Assembly: GCA_961205875.1 (NCBI GenBank)
Contig: OY540821.1
Location: forward strand, 2,294,001-2,358,000
DNA: 64,000 nt
Origin: Sialis fuliginosa
Taxonomy: Eukaryota; Arthropoda; Insecta; Megaloptera; Sialidae
Direction: 5' to 3'
This document shows, in pieces, positions 36,150 through 49,292 of the stretch (its first letter is position 1; each line of letters opens with the position of its first letter). The position numbers and the translations under genes are program-made. Below the pieces are notes generated by a model. The model saw only the letters and a list, made by a program, of their open reading frames with translations. It did no database searches and was not told where the DNA came from.

Positions 36150-38302
36150 AAATGCATTAAAAGCTATACATAAAGCGATTCATAAGTAGTAATAAGCACC
36201 TAGTAAAAAAAATCATAATTTTTTTTAAGTTTTTAGTTAGAAAATTACTCAAACATACGATTTTTGCAGGTTAATTTTCAAAAAAAGGCCCGAACCACAG
36301 ATTCAGCCTGCCCCGCAGTAGCGTTAATTTAGCTTTTGCAAATAGAGTGAGAGCTGGCTGAAAAATATACTATTATTATATATATTACTGTTACAAGTAG
36401 TACTTTACTAACATCACTAAAAAGCAATACTTTAAATGACTATTTGTTGATAAGGATGAATTATTGGAGGTATATTTATATTAATTTTTTATCTTATATT
36501 TTATCATAGAACAAGAATATAAATTTATTTTGTATAATTTGAAGCATCCGTATTAAGTAAAATTCTGCATGCTCTTTTACATCGATATTTCTCGTAAACA
36601 GTTTATCCTATGACAAATGATCAATGTATATTTTTGTGTATTTTGTGTAATACAGTGATATCCAAATGTCTAACTCAGGAAAAAATTAAAGAACTAAAAA
36701 AAACTGGATAAAAATCGACGGGCCCCCTGGGCCCACACTACCCTGGTCAAAATTACTATTGATGGATACTGAATATCGATAACACTTATTTATACTAAAC
36801 CTTGTATCAAATTTCATAACTGTAGCACAATCGGTTCTCCAGATATTAAATAAAAACTAATTTTGAGCAAAATCTTTGGAGAGCTGTGTTTTTTGCTTAA
36901 AATATTTATCTTAATTTACTGTTCAAATTTCGCACGACACTGCTGAATCACCTGTATTTAATCCATTTTTTTTAATTTTTAACGTTTCTACCAACTTTAA
37001 ACCTTTCGAATGTGATGAATCTTGACCTCAGAGTCTGGAAGTATATTGGCATTGTTATTGCCGTCAAAAGGGCACTAAAGATGTCCCCTGTTAAAAATAA
37101 ATAAATTATATTATTCATACGTTAATAAATAAATAATTTACCTACATATTTATTAAGTTTTGTACTGAATACAGTCCTGTACTTACGTCCTGTTCTATAT
37201 GACTAAAAAATATTTGCACTGTAAAATGTCTTTTGTATACCAATTAGAATTCACATTTAGGCCATAACGTCTTTGTAGCAATCTATTTATATTCTAGTTA
37301 GAATAGAATAAGTCATCATAAATGAATTATGTTATATTTCAAATTGTATCAATGCCTCATACAACATATATGGCGTTATATTATTATTACCTACACGTAC
37401 ATAATATAATATGAGCATATCCTATTTATTGCAAAATCAAATTTTTTGCATATAAAATGCTTATTAACCTAAACAAATATTGTATCTGGGTCTGGTCATT
37501 TCATATCCAACATATTATTCTATTTTAGTTAATTAATAGTAGTTTTGTTTTGCTAGATAAAAACCATATGGAGAAATTATGTTATTTTTATCAAAATAAT
37601 TAAAATTAATTATTACATTTTTATAGCGTGTACTATTTTTATTTTTTAAAGTTTTTTATTGTAGTAGGTATGTGCACACTTTTAATTTGCAATAAACGTA
37701 ACTGTCTATATAGTTTATTGAGGAAAATTACAGGAAATCCTTCTTAAATACGAGTGTCATTAGAATAAATTATTGTTCTTATGTCCAGTAAATCAATGCT
37801 AATCAGGTAAATGTGATTGTAACATATCATTTTTCTAATTTTCATATCTATATTCTACATAGGTACGTAAAATAAATTTAGAAATGTGTTTAATAGTTTA
37901 AAAAATTCAAATAAAAAAGTATTAAATTTGATTGTTGAATTTAAATTTTTGAAATGTGCAAACTTAAGAAAAATATATATGAACATAGCGCATGTCAAAC
38001 ATTTTACCGGGCATTTTACTATTTTGTCGAATCATAAAAATAAATGGTGTTTTTATTATCATTTTAAATTAAATTGTCTCTTGGTATCATCATTAAAATG
38101 CATTTATTCGTACGTTTCTCATATAAAATACCTAATTAATTAAAAATATATATTTCATAAAATGTTTTACGACTGCTATCCTCCGTCCTCATTTCATATT
38201 TACAGTTTGCACCCCTGCTCGAAATACACTACAATATTATATTCTACTTCATTCATATAAAATGTCAAAATAATTAAGTTTTTGTGAATATTTATAACAA
38301 AA
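36150..38302. other. CNOT9 upstream region
   Basis: More than 2 kb of AT-rich DNA with no recognisable gene. It contains the CNOT9 promoter and 5' UTR, which cannot be delimited. Confidence 0.4.
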
Positions 38303-40263
38303 ATGAGTACACAACCGAGTCCTGCAAATAATCAACCAGTTGTAGATCGCGAAAAAGTATACCAATGGATAAAAGAACTCACAAACCCAGACACAAGAGA
38401 AAATGCTTTGCTAGAACTCAGGTTAGGTTTCAATATTGTAGTTTTTTGTATAAACAAATACTTATTATATATTTACTTTTTAGCAAGAAACGTGAAGTTT
38501 TACCAGACTTAGCTCCTATGTTATGGCATACATTCGGAACTATAGCTGCCCTTTTGCAAGAAATCTTAAACATTTACCCAGCTATTAACCCACCTACATT
38601 GACAGCACATCAGTCAAACAGGTATGCATTTTATATTATATTTTTTTTTAGTGTGACGTAATTTAAAATGCTTTATTACGTTTTATAGAGTTTGTAATGC
38701 ATTGGCATTACTTCAGTGTGTTGCATCTCATCCAGAGACTCGATCTGCTTTCCTTGTCGCGCATGTACCTCTATTTTTATACCCTTTTCTTCATACCGTA
38801 AGCAAGACGCGACCATTTGAGTATTTGCGTTTGACTTCTCTGGGTGTTATTGGAGCTTTAGTAAAGGTAAGTTTAAAATAATTTAATCGTATATGTTTTA
38901 ATAGTGAGTATAAATTTTTTAGACGGACGAACAAGAAGTGATAACGTTTTTGTTGACAACGGAAATAATACCGCTTTGTTTACGAATAATGGAAACTGGA
39001 AGTGAGTTGAGTAAAACAGTTGCTACATTTATCCTACAGAAAATTTTACTGGATGAGAGTGGTCTATCTTATATTTGTCAGACTTATGATAGATTTAGTC
39101 ATGTTGCTATGATACTGGTAAGATTATTATACCGTTTTAGTGAGGGTATATTTTATATAAATATTTATTTGTAGGGTAAAATGGTCTTGTCACTTGCCAA
39201 GGAACCCTCAGCAAGACTTCTGAAGCACGTTGTTAGATGTTATTTGAGACTTTCTGATAATCCAAGGTAAGAAATACAATCTAATATACCTATATAGCCA
39301 AGTGCCCTCACTCACTGTACAATCATTTTTTGGAGCATTTCCACTTATCTTAGAACCTTGAAATTTGGTATATAGATTCTATGGGTGTTGAAGATGACAA
39401 CTAGTGGGCCTTTTTGAAATAAGTTTATAAATAGGATAATAAGGCCCCTTAATTTTTCAAATAAAATGCTATTATTTTGTTCTTTTTTGTTTTTTTTAAA
39501 TTCTTTGGGCGTACAATGTAATGTTCAAATGTCAGACTTTAAAGTGGTGCTGTTTATACATACGAGAATAAGTGACATCAGCTGGAATTATAATTCCGAT
39601 TTGAAATATGCTATAAGTTCGATGGTGTACCAACAAGAAATCTCAAAAATACTTTGTCTTCTTTACGTCCCACGAATCACGTTTTCTTTTATTTTCCATC
39701 TCTTCGTCTCGGGTGTTTTAACCATATTTTAACTGACGACGCTTTTACAAATGTTAATGCGAAGTATATTATGATGAAATCTCTATACTCCGTAGATACT
39801 TGTGTTTTTTGAGGTTGGGTAAATAGATATAACTATGTCCATGCAGTTTACTTATGCTATTCCTGTAGACCAAGAGAAATAGCATAACTAAACCTGATTA
39901 GTTATGTCGGGTGTAAAGCGCCGTCTACACGAACTTTTACACCCGGTTTTATTACATCGGTTATAATAAAACCTGAATAACGGCGCTGTGCAAACGTACT
40001 CATAGAGTGAATTAATTTCATAATAGCTAATTTAAACAATTGTATTCACTTATAGGGCTCGTGAAGCTCTTCGGCAATGTCTACCTGACCAGTTACGTGA
40101 CTCAACTTTTAACGCATGTTTACAAGAAGACAAATCAACGAAGCATTGGTTAACTCAATTAATAAAGAATTTAGAAACCCCTACAATCGACCCCTGTCAA
40201 ATGAATCAAGTTGGTATTTCACCTTTGACAGCGCAAGACAATACCAGACTAAATATGAATTAA
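38303..40263 (+). CDS. CNOT9: CCR4-NOT transcription complex subunit 9 (CNOT9/Rcd-1/RQCD1), 6 exons
   Basis: Armadillo-repeat scaffold subunit of the CCR4-NOT deadenylase; in the known family it docks tryptophan-containing partners such as GW182/TNRC6 and links NOT1 to mRNA repression. Exons: 38303-38421, 38484-38621, 38689-38866, 38923-39117, 39175-39266, 40056-40263. The 930 nt encode 309 aa, close to the usual ~300. Seen in order: [113 protein letters not shown] and [12 protein letters not shown]. This is nearly invariant family sequence. The first four introns are only about 56-67 nt; intron 5 (39267-40055) is 789 nt and filled by a repeat. Candidate AATAAA at 40428-40433 lies inside a hAT-like MITE. 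No damage seen. Confidence 0.97.
39300..40015. repeat. Repeat filling CNOT9 intron 5
   Basis: GGAATTATAATTCCGATTT and GAACAAGAAATC-like blocks (39570-39650) match 63900-64000, and GAATAACGGCGCTGTGCAAA (39973) is the inverse of 63840-63865. A short inverted pair around 39935-39985 (CCGGTTTTATTACATCGGTT / ATAATAAAACC). No ends defined. Confidence 0.55.
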
Positions 40264-40283
40264 TTTATATATTTTTAATAACT

Positions 40284-40452
40284 TTTTATATCAATGTTTC
40301 TCAACTGAACTAAAGAATGATTTGTACTATCTAAATAATTATTATTTTTCGTACTAAATTAACAAAAATCGTGAACATATTTTATATTTAGCTAAATGAT
40401 GCATGGTTATGCTAAAATTCAATTCTAAATAAAGTTTGAGAAGCACTGAGTT
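40284..40452. mobile_element. Possible hAT-like MITE in the CNOT9 3' UTR
   Basis: CAATGTTTCTCAACTG at left and the inverse-like TTTGAGAAGCACTG at right, 169 bp. No matching octamers. It includes the AATAAA at 40428, so it may supply the CNOT9 poly(A) signal. Confidence 0.5.
40428..40433 (+). promoter_or_regulatory. Candidate poly(A) signal of CNOT9
   Basis: AATAAA 165 bp past the stop codon, inside the possible hAT-like MITE. Further AATAAA copies follow at about 40545 and 40629. Confidence 0.4.
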
Positions 40453-42700
40453 ACATTTTTCAAGTACTGTGTATTTTTACTGTCTGGTACAAAGAATACA
40501 AATATAATAATAATTATAATTATTTAAACAGTTTTAATTAAAAATAAATATGGAATCTGTGATTATACATAAAGGTTTCTTTAAATTAAGAATTTATTAA
40601 TAAAAATTATTTTTAGTAGTGATGTCAATAAAGTTTTTTGAAGTATTTAATTTGTCTTTTAATATTTAAATTAATAACTTTGTTTCAGTAGCGTAGATAG
40701 CTTTTTGCGATGGGGGAAGATATGACCAGGATCGCAACTAGAAGCTCGGAGGCCCCGGGGCAAGTGGTGGGTGGGGGGCCTCTAAAATATAATTTTAAAT
40801 TATAAAGAAAACTTTTGTGTTTTATAAAATAAGGACTGCATCGAGATAGGAACATGAAATTCGGTATTATTGTACATCAAACTCTGCTCTTTAAAAACAG
40901 ATGTGGCGCCACTCTCAATTCTTATTCGGTCCCAGTTTTATAAAACAAAAAAGAATCGCGTGGACACCAATTTTCTTGTTATCATCCAATATTCGTTGAT
41001 TTTGGCTTCCCATTACACGGAAAATATAAAATTTAGTAAAAAATAATTTATTGTTTATTATTCAAAATTTTATGGCGAATCTATTTTTAAATTTTTTTTT
41101 TAATTTGAAGGTTTGCATATCAAATAGGAGCTATCAAGAGATCCTGCGGTAATATGAATAGAAGTTTTTCTAGCAAAAAAATAATAAAAACATGTTTGTA
41201 GCCTAAAAATATTTCTAATTTTACTATTTAGTCATATTTATAATATAAATACACATAAAACTTTAAAAAGGGTGCATTTTATAATGAATTTTTTTTATTT
41301 CGATTTTTTAATTTTTGACGTACCTATTGTTAAATGTAGGTCAATTTAACACATTTTTTCTCTCTTTTCTACTCAATATGTCCAAAGCTTATTGTAGTAG
41401 AATCATTAAATAACTTTGCAAAAGCTTAGGAGTAGATTTTGAACACAAAATTGAACAAGAATGGTAATTTTTCATAAATCGCTATGTTTCTAGTTCAACT
41501 AAATGTGATTAAAATTGAAAAAAATAATTTTTTTTGATATATTCGAATGTCACACCTTATAGATTATTTGCTACTCTTTAATTTTTGTCCTGAAATTTAA
41601 TAACCGTTTTTCGTCACGTAAGACCTTCAATATCTCGCAACGCCAGCACGATATCGTTGGGGACTTTTTCCACGTTATTTATAACACTGTAACGAAGGTG
41701 TATACAAAAATTCAGCTAACTGCTATTTTTTTCCCAGATTAGGTGTATTAATATCTAAAATTACTGGACTATTGTGTGGGACACTTTTTCATTGTAACAC
41801 AATATTGTTAAAAAATGTCTTATTAATATGATAGGGAATATTATAATATAATATTGATAATATTATAATATAATAATGATAGGGAAATGGCTTTCAGTCA
41901 ATTATTATATGATATCTGGAGTAATACATTAGACGTTATTCACGTCAAAACGAGTTAGTAATGTTAATGCGCTTGCGCATATATCTAATATCAAAATGGA
42001 GGAGTTAATTTAATTGTTGTCATTGTTGTGTTTTATTTTTTTTATGAAAATAGTATTTTCTCGACATCGTTACTGTTTAAGGTAAGATTTTTCTTCATAT
42101 AATAATTTATTGCACTAAAATAAACATATATTTACACAAATTAAACAATTACAAAATACAAACAAATACACACAAATAACAATGGACAGAATGGATAAGA
42201 GCATTATATTCTTCAATATATATATGTATATAATTATAATAATTAAATAAGATCTTACTCATTTACAATACATAGATATTATACTTCTAACAAATAATCA
42301 CTGTTTTACAGCCTTAAATATGTATACATATAATTATTATCAATATTTGTACAGATTCTAAAAATACTTATTAAATAATGGAATGTTTTGTATGGACGAA
42401 AACAAATATTTATTATACTTATAATGATGATTCATTCACTGTAAGTGAAAATATAATAACAAAATAAGTACAAACATAAGAAAAGTATACTTAGATTTAT
42501 AGGAATATCACTTATATTAAGTATTATACATTTTACAGGGTCTCATTTAATACTAGATAAATATATACAGTTTGAAAAGATTTAAAGGTTATTTGTCGTT
42601 TTAACGTCCCAAATTATTTTATGATGAATCTAAGGTAGTGGGCACCAGTCTTGGCAAGAACCCCAAGTATGAAAAAATGTTAATTAATAATACTGAATTA

Positions 42701-42859
42701 AGCCTTGGCACTTTACAAAAACGGTCTCCGTCGCCGCTTCGACCTTGCAAATCTATTATATGTGATTCAATACAAGTGGCATGTTAGCTGCGGCTAACAT
42801 GTAATAGATTTGTAAGGTCGAAGCGGTGACGGATACCGTTTTTGTTAAGTGCCAAGGCT
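42701..42859. mobile_element. 159-bp nested MITE, TIR AGCCTTGGCAC, TSD TTA
   Basis: Nearly perfect arms of about 70 bp (GACCTTRCAAATCTATTA); TTA at 42698-42700 and 42860-42862. Copy 3 of the host shows the empty site (CTGAATTAGAAATATGTG). PIF/Harbinger-like target. Confidence 0.92.
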
Positions 42860-43100
42860 TTAGAATGTATGTGTTGATATTTGATTACTACCATTGAATA
42901 TTAATCTATATACATTTAACTGTCTTACAGCGTGATTTGATGACAATCGGCGAATAGGTGTCAAAATGGTGGACATTTAAAGTAATTAATTCAAATTTGA
43001 CGATTCTTTCTTTTATATCTTTTGTGTCGTAGTACTTATCATTTTGTAATCATTAGCAAGTATCCATCACTGTGTGCTCATTACTGATTTTACCTTTACC

Positions 43101-43487
43101 CAGGCCCGGATTTACCATGTAGGCAGAGTAGGCAGCTGCCTAGGGCGGCAAATTTTGGTGGAACTTTGAAAACTTGTTATATTCGTGGGAATTGAATTTG
43201 ATTTTGATTCCATTATCGATGAGTTTGCCATCCGAAAATCGAGACGTAAAAATTTCAACCCATAAGCAATAATTTCTCTATACATGTAATTCAAGCATGA
43301 CAAAAAAAAGGTCTTCAGTTTTTATGTTTCCTAATGTAACTTTATAAAAATTTATAAAATTTAAAACTGACGCAACCAAAAAAAATATCCTGAGTTTTAT
43401 ATTTTGACATAAACTGTTAGTTTCGAGGAGGGGGGGCGGCAATTTTCGCAACTGCCTAGGGGCGGCAAATTTCTAAATCTGGGCCTG
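43101..43487. mobile_element. 387-bp nested hAT-like MITE, CAGGCCCGGATTTA
   Basis: TIR CAGGCCCGGATTTA / TAAATCTGGGCCTG-like inverse; perfect 8-bp TSD CCTTTACC at 43093-43100 and 43488-43495. A second inverted pair, GCAGCTGCCTAGGGCGGCAA and its relative, sits inside. Confidence 0.92.
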
Positions 43488-43700
43488 CCTTTACCATTAC
43501 TGGAGAAAAAACATGAACAAAATAAAAGGCTATAATTTAAAAAACAAACTATATTTGGTGACTTTGGTAATTAAATTGATTAAATAAAGACTTACTTGTT
43601 TTATTAGTAACATGTGTTCATGAGAATTACAAAAAACAAGTCCATTAATAAAAAATAAAAAAACTTGCTCTTAAAGCGGCCATAACTGGTGTCTTTACCT

Positions 43701-44246
43701 TATATTATTTATTTTTAATTGTTTTTCAATATTTTAAATAATGTTTAATTTAATATAGCTTGTTTTAATTTTCGAAAAACCGATCAAATATTTTAAATAT
43801 ATAATTATAATGATTTCATTTTTTTCATTTTTGTGCAATACTTTGCGATCACAAGTATTTAAATATTTTTTTACGTTTATTTGAATTTAGAATATTAGAA
43901 ACCATAGATAAAAACGAATGCAAATGTGAAAAATAATATAAAATAATTTGGGACGCTAAAACGATAAATATCAGGTTTTAATTATTATTATACTTATTCA
44001 AAGTAATTTAATTTCTTTTTAATAATCTAGATTATTTACTGAGGACCCTTGAGCTGCTTTCCTTAGGGCATTTAATTCCTTAATTATAATAATATAGGGA
44101 GGGCATTGACTAGCTGTTTAAGTGTCGGGAGAGCAAATATTTTTTAGCGCCTTCTAAAATAAAGTGAATACCCGCCCGACGCCTACACCTTAGCACGGCC
44201 CTGGTAATATTAAATTAATAATACTAATATTCTTAATTACTAATTA
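43701..44246. other. Unassigned intergenic DNA
   Basis: AT-rich. A decayed GC-rich patch at about 44150-44210 (GACGCCTACACC, CACGGCCCTGG) may be an old MITE end. No gene. Confidence 0.35.
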
Positions 44247-44458
44247 GGGTGTGTAAAAAAACATTTTTTTTTCGCTGTCTTTACGAAATAAGTTAGTTTA
44301 TGACCTAAAATAAATCCTTGCACGAAGGATTACCCTGTAGATCAATTTTAAGAGTCCCGCAAAAGGAGTCTCGTTTCCCATTTAAATAACATTGAAAAAT
44401 TATTCTTTAGTACTAAAGTTGGTATTACTGATTCATGACAAAAAAAGAATGTAGAGTA

Positions 44459-45300
44459 GTACAGATAGAAGTGGGCCACACTTTGGTTTTCATGCTATAA
44501 AATGTTCAAAAATTAATATTTTTCCACACTTATTGCGTCTATTTGCAGAGTAAGGATTAACGTAACTGTCTGCAAACACAGATTTTGAAAATTTTCATTT
44601 TAACATATCGTTTTACATCGTTAAGTAAAAAAATAGAAATTTGCGATTTCACGATTTTGCAGACAGAAGTGGGCCACCCAAGTTTTTCATCTAATGCCCG
44701 GTATTATAAAGGACCTAACAAAATTTGTTAGCTAGCAATTACATTCATATGGGGTATTAATACTGTACTAGTATCTATGGATTAGTTATGGAATTTAGAG
44801 CAGTGACACTTCAATTAATTGTAACACAGTTGGCATCTTTGACCGTACAAAATAATTTTCATAACATCACCACTGTTTTAATACCGTTTGTATTTACCTT
44901 CAACGCGTGCGCGAAACTTGTCAAAGTCATCAACAAACTCCAAAAGAACTGTCATATATGTTTGATACCTCAGTTGAAAGTGTTTGTTAGCTAACAAATT
45001 TGTTAGGTCCTTTATGATACCGGACATAAAACAAGCAAAAGGATCAGGCACTGCGTGTTTTATTATGTTAAATTAATAATTTTTTTAAGAAATTAAATTG
45101 TAAAAACCAATTTTCATGTGTGAGTTTGTTTATTATATTGCTTCAAAAATATACAAAATAAAGTGAAGTTGCTTTATAGCACCAAGCAAATTAATTCATA
45201 AAACCACTTGATTGGTTCATAAAAAAACAATAAATGTCAAAACAGAACGTCAATGCAGTGGCCCACTTCTGTTTGCAAAAAATGGCCCACTTCTGTCCTC
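44459..45300. mobile_element. Nested repeat bounded by AGAAGTGGGCCAC motifs
   Basis: AGAAGTGGGCCACAC at 44467, a further copy at 44664, and inverted copies at about 45258 and 45282. The interior pairs poorly, and 44695-45026 is inserted in it. Confidence 0.6.
44695..45026. mobile_element. 332-bp PIF/Harbinger-like MITE, TGTCCGGTATTATAAAG family
   Basis: Ends TGCCCGGTATTATAAAGGAC and the inverse of TGTCCGGTATCATAAAGGAC; perfect TAA at 44692-44694 and 45027-45029. Confidence 0.92.
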
Positions 45301-45859
45301 AAGCATAATTTTACGCGAAACCGCGTGGCGAGAACACCACGCGACAATATGCTAAAATCTCTTCGAATTTTTGAAAGTTACATCGAAAACTAAATTAAAG
45401 GCTATTTACTTGATTAAATTCGATGAAAAACTTATGCAAATCACGATAACTTTGAAAACGAGAAAAAAGGAAAAAATATATTTTTTGGTACTAATCGCTG
45501 GAGAACACTAATGAACGTCTTCACAATTCAAAAACCTACTTCAAACTGAGTTTCTCTGTCAAAAACAAAAACAAAAATATTCTGTTGCAGATATATGTTG
45601 TTAAACCTTTTGAAATTTTGTGTGGGTACTTAAGATTTATAAAGGAGTAACTTCTCTAAATTTCAACTATTTCTCGTTGAAATTAGATACCTGCCATACA
45701 TCCTTAAGGAAGTCATTTTGTAGAGAATAAAATTATTTTCTAATTATACCAGTTGTCGGCTGTCGGTTTTTCGATAGCTCAGTAATATTTAAAACGCTTA
45801 TAAGTTTCAACTCATTGCATTTACATTTATACCTCTCTAGACTATTTTTATAGAGAATT

Positions 45860-47389
45860 AAAGGCTGTAGCCGGGTAAGCATGCAAAACATGCCTTTACA
45901 TGGATTTGGCTGATTATTTTTTTGGAAGTCACATTCTATTAAACATTCAACCTGACCAAATATTAGCTTCCAAAAATTTATAGTTTTCGAAAAAAAAATT
46001 TTTTTTGATTTTAAAAAAAATTTTTTTTAATGATAATCTGTCAGTCGAATTTGATGGTGCTTGAAATATATTATAGAGGTATTTATGACTCATCAGAGGT
46101 AATTTTATTATGATCCTCTGTACATAATAAACCAGAAAAAAAAATTAATAAAATTTAAAAAATCAAAAAAGACCATGTTGTCTTCGGAGGGCAATCACAA
46201 TTTTTTTATATATTATACCTTGTATGTACCCAAACAACATATCAAAATCCCAAATTGATACAAAGGGTATAACATACTCGTATAAATTCGCATGCGGTCG
46301 TATCGGAGTGGCGCGAGCGTGGCGCGGGCGAGTGCAAGTGTCTTAATACTTTTAAAATATCTCTAATTTGTTGCTAAACAGGACTGGGCTAGCCCAGAGG
46401 CATATCAAAAATTTGACGGGGCCCATAGTCTGACAAAAACAAAATATAGAGGCCGTAACCGGGAATATATGGGAACTGCTCCATTGAATCAATTTAACAA
46501 ATTTTTTTCTCATAGGTTGCTTTTTGAGTAAAATTAAATCGCCCTAAATGTCTGTGCTTCAATATATTCATTTTTGCTCAGATAATTTTTATTAAAAAAA
46601 AAAAAATCTTGTCTATAGTTTTTAATGGTAGAAGATTCGCTAGTTCACAGCGGAAATGTGATTTGTTACTACTAAAGCCGATTATAAACATTTCTAAGCG
46701 ATTTGGGGCGATTTTTTGTTACTTAAAAAGTAACCTATGAGAAAAAAATTTGTTAAATTGATTCAATGGAGCAGTTCCCATATATTCCCGGTTACGGCCT
46801 CTATATTTTGTTTTTGTCAGACTATGGGCCCCGTCAAATTTTTGATATGCCTCTGGGCTAGCCCAGTCCTGTTTAGCAACAAATTAGAGATATTTTAAAA
46901 GTATTAAGACACTTGAACTCGCCCGCGCCACGCTCGCGCCACTCCGATACGACCGCATGCGAATTTATACGAGTATGTTATACCCTTTGTATCAATTTGG
47001 GATTTTGATATGTTGTTTGGATACATACAAGGTATAATATATAAAAAAATTGTGATTGCCCTCCGAAGACAACATGGTCTTTTTTGATTTTTTAAATTTT
47101 ATTAATTTTTTTTTCTGGTTTTTTATGTACAGAGGATCATAATAAAATTACCTCTGATGAGTCATAAGTACCTCTATAATATATTTCAAGCACCATCAAA
47201 TTCGACTGACAGATTATCAAAAAAAATTTTTTTTTGAAAATCAAAAAAATTTTTTTTTTCGAAAACTATAAATTTTTGGAAGCTAATATTTGGTCAGGTT
47301 GAATGTTTAATAGAATGTGACTTCCAAAAAAATAATCAGCCAAATCCATGTAAAGGCATGTTTTGCATGCTTACCCGGCTACAGCCTTT
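45860..47389. mobile_element. 1.53-kb nearly perfect palindrome
   Basis: Ends AAAGGCTGTAGCCGGGTAAG and its exact inverse; arms of about 740 bp are almost identical in inverse around a centre near 46620, including a GC-rich block (GTCGTATCGGAGTGGCGCGA). It is inserted in the 44247-47723 foldback. No TSD recognised and no ORF. Confidence 0.9.
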
Positions 47390-47723
47390 CCCATAAAATT
47401 AACATTTAACTTATTTTTATAAAAACAATAGTTTAATTTTTTGAATGCTTGTAACTTTTGATACGTTGAATTGAGAGACATGACTTTGCAGACACTTTTG
47501 TAGAGAATTTTATCTTCTACAGAATGATGTCATTAAAAATTTTTCATCAGTTATCATGAATCAGTAATACCAACTTTAGTACTACAGAATAATTTCCTCA
47601 TATTGTGGGAAACGGAGCACTCTTAAAATTGAAGTACAGGGTAATCCTTCGGCGAGAATTTATTTTAGGTCATAAACTAACTTATTTCGTAATGATAGCG
47701 AATGTTCATTTTTTGACACACCC

Positions 47724-48297
47724 TAATGTAAATATATTATATATTTTATATTAAATTATAATCAGATCGCTGTCGGGAGGTTACTGCCAAACTGCCAATA
47801 ATTGGTAGTTGTTTAGTTATATACATTTTAGGTACATAAATTGCTAGTAAGTTGCATTTTAATAATAAAATTATTTTTTAAATAATTTATAAATATTAAA
47901 ATTGGGTTTTCCATAAGTAATTGTTTTTGATACTTTTCGAAATTTGGCAGTAATCCCTCGATATATTAAAATTAAATTAAAATTGCTTTTAAAATGTAAT
48001 TAAATACTGTTTTGAGCAGTGAGTTTTGAGCTCAAGTTAATTAAAATACATATTAACAAGGGAATGGTAAAATAAAAACATATTTTAAAATATAAAATAA
48101 TAAACATAGATATTTTCAAATTATAAAAAAAACTCAACTGCTCTCTGGGTATTAATCATGGTCCCCACATGGGGGGGACTGAGGGCTCTAACATTGGTTA
48201 TATCACGTCATTTTGACTATCACACATTGCCAAAACCTAATTTGAAAATTAATTTAAATACTTATATTTATTTATTTTATATAAAACGGTTATATTA
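47724..48297. other. Unassigned intergenic DNA
   Basis: AT-rich. A decayed G-run MITE-like patch lies at about 48160-48190. No gene. Confidence 0.35.
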
Positions 48298-48685
48298 GAG
48301 GTGTACCGGGATTCCGGCCGGAACTCACGATGTAGATTTAAAGTGAATATTTTAACGTCACTACTATTATATTATTTATTTATTTTTTATATTATTATTG
48401 ACACTATAAATGTAATTACATTCGATCGAAAAGAACGTATGCTATACAAATAATTTAACGAAATTATAGCCATACAAATAATTTAACGAAATTATAGCTA
48501 TACAAATAGTTTTACGATGCTGTAAAAATTGCAGAATATGTAGAAAACACAATTTTTATAATTTAATGTGTTTTCTTAAAGAAATAACATATAGAACAAT
48601 GTTATATTAATTTAAGATAATAATCTATCTATTTATATTTAAAATATAATAGTAGTGACGTTAGACGTGAATTCCGGTACACCTC
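48298..48685. mobile_element. 388-bp TA-flanked MITE, GAGGTGTACCGG family (copy 2)
   Basis: TIR GAGGTGTACCGGGATTCCGG and inverse GAATTCCGGTACACCTC; perfect TA duplication. Confidence 0.92.
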
Positions 48686-49087
48686 TAGTTATATTTTACA
48701 TAATTTATATTTAGTACGCTTTAATGGGAGCATTATTTTACATTAACATTTTTATAGTAAAAATAATTAATAATTATATACTATAAAAGTAAAATAGATA
48801 ATATTATTTAACAATTTAATACTAACTTATTATTTTGTAATTAACAAAGGGGACATTTACTTACCCTCGTGTACTATCTTGGTTACGCCGCTGTCTTAAT
48901 TAAAATGTTCAGAAGTCAAAGCAACTTATTCTACAAAAGTGCTATCATAAACAGAAATTAAATATGAGATTCAAATATGTGTTAGTTACAATATATTATT
49001 AAATACTTAACTAAAATATTGAGCTGTTTTCTGAAAATTACCCTACTCCCCTTATATATTCAAAAATCTAAACTAAATAAATATTTT

Positions 49088-49262
49088 GAAATGTCACCCC
49101 TCCCCCTTGTAAACAATTTTGATGATTTTTAAAAGAGACCGTCAGACCCAACCTTCCAACCAAATTTCATTCATATCGATTCAGTGAACAGACACTGAAC
49201 GAAAAGTGTTTGTCTCGACTTGAAACGGAAAGATCAATTTAAAATTTTGAAATCGGAGAACA
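49088..49262 (+). repeat. Family E fragment (copy 4)
   Basis: Only the 3' portion: GAAATGTCACCCCTCCCCCT, then GAACGAAAAGTGTTTGTCTC and AAATCGGAGAACAAAA. Confidence 0.65.
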
Positions 49263-49292
49263 AAACGTGTTATAATAATATATATATGGTTA

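Larger units (their letters stand above)
40264..42632. other. Intergenic DNA between CNOT9 and the MITE stack
   Basis: A truncated CAGTAGCGTAGATAGC MITE end at about 40687-40790 is related to the copy at 54581-54918. The rest is AT-rich without recognisable features; a duplicated ATTATAATATAATATTGATA motif lies at about 41840-41875. Confidence 0.45.
42633..43700. mobile_element. MITE, AGGTARWGRCACCAGT family (copy 2), with two nested insertions
   Basis: AGGTAGTGGGCACCAGT at left and ACTGGTGTCTTTACCT at right, TA on both sides (42631-42632 and 43701-43702). Subtracting the two nested elements and their duplications leaves about 511 bp, matching copies 1 and 3. Confidence 0.92.
44247..47723. 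mobile_element. 3.5-kb TA-flanked foldback containing three nested elements
   Basis: Ends GGGTGTGTAAAAAAAC and its inverse TTTTTTGACACACCC, TA at 44245-44246 and 47724-47725; arms of about 190 bp including TAAGTTAGTTTATGACCTAA. Holds 44459-45300, 44695-45026 and 45860-47389. Confidence 0.85.
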
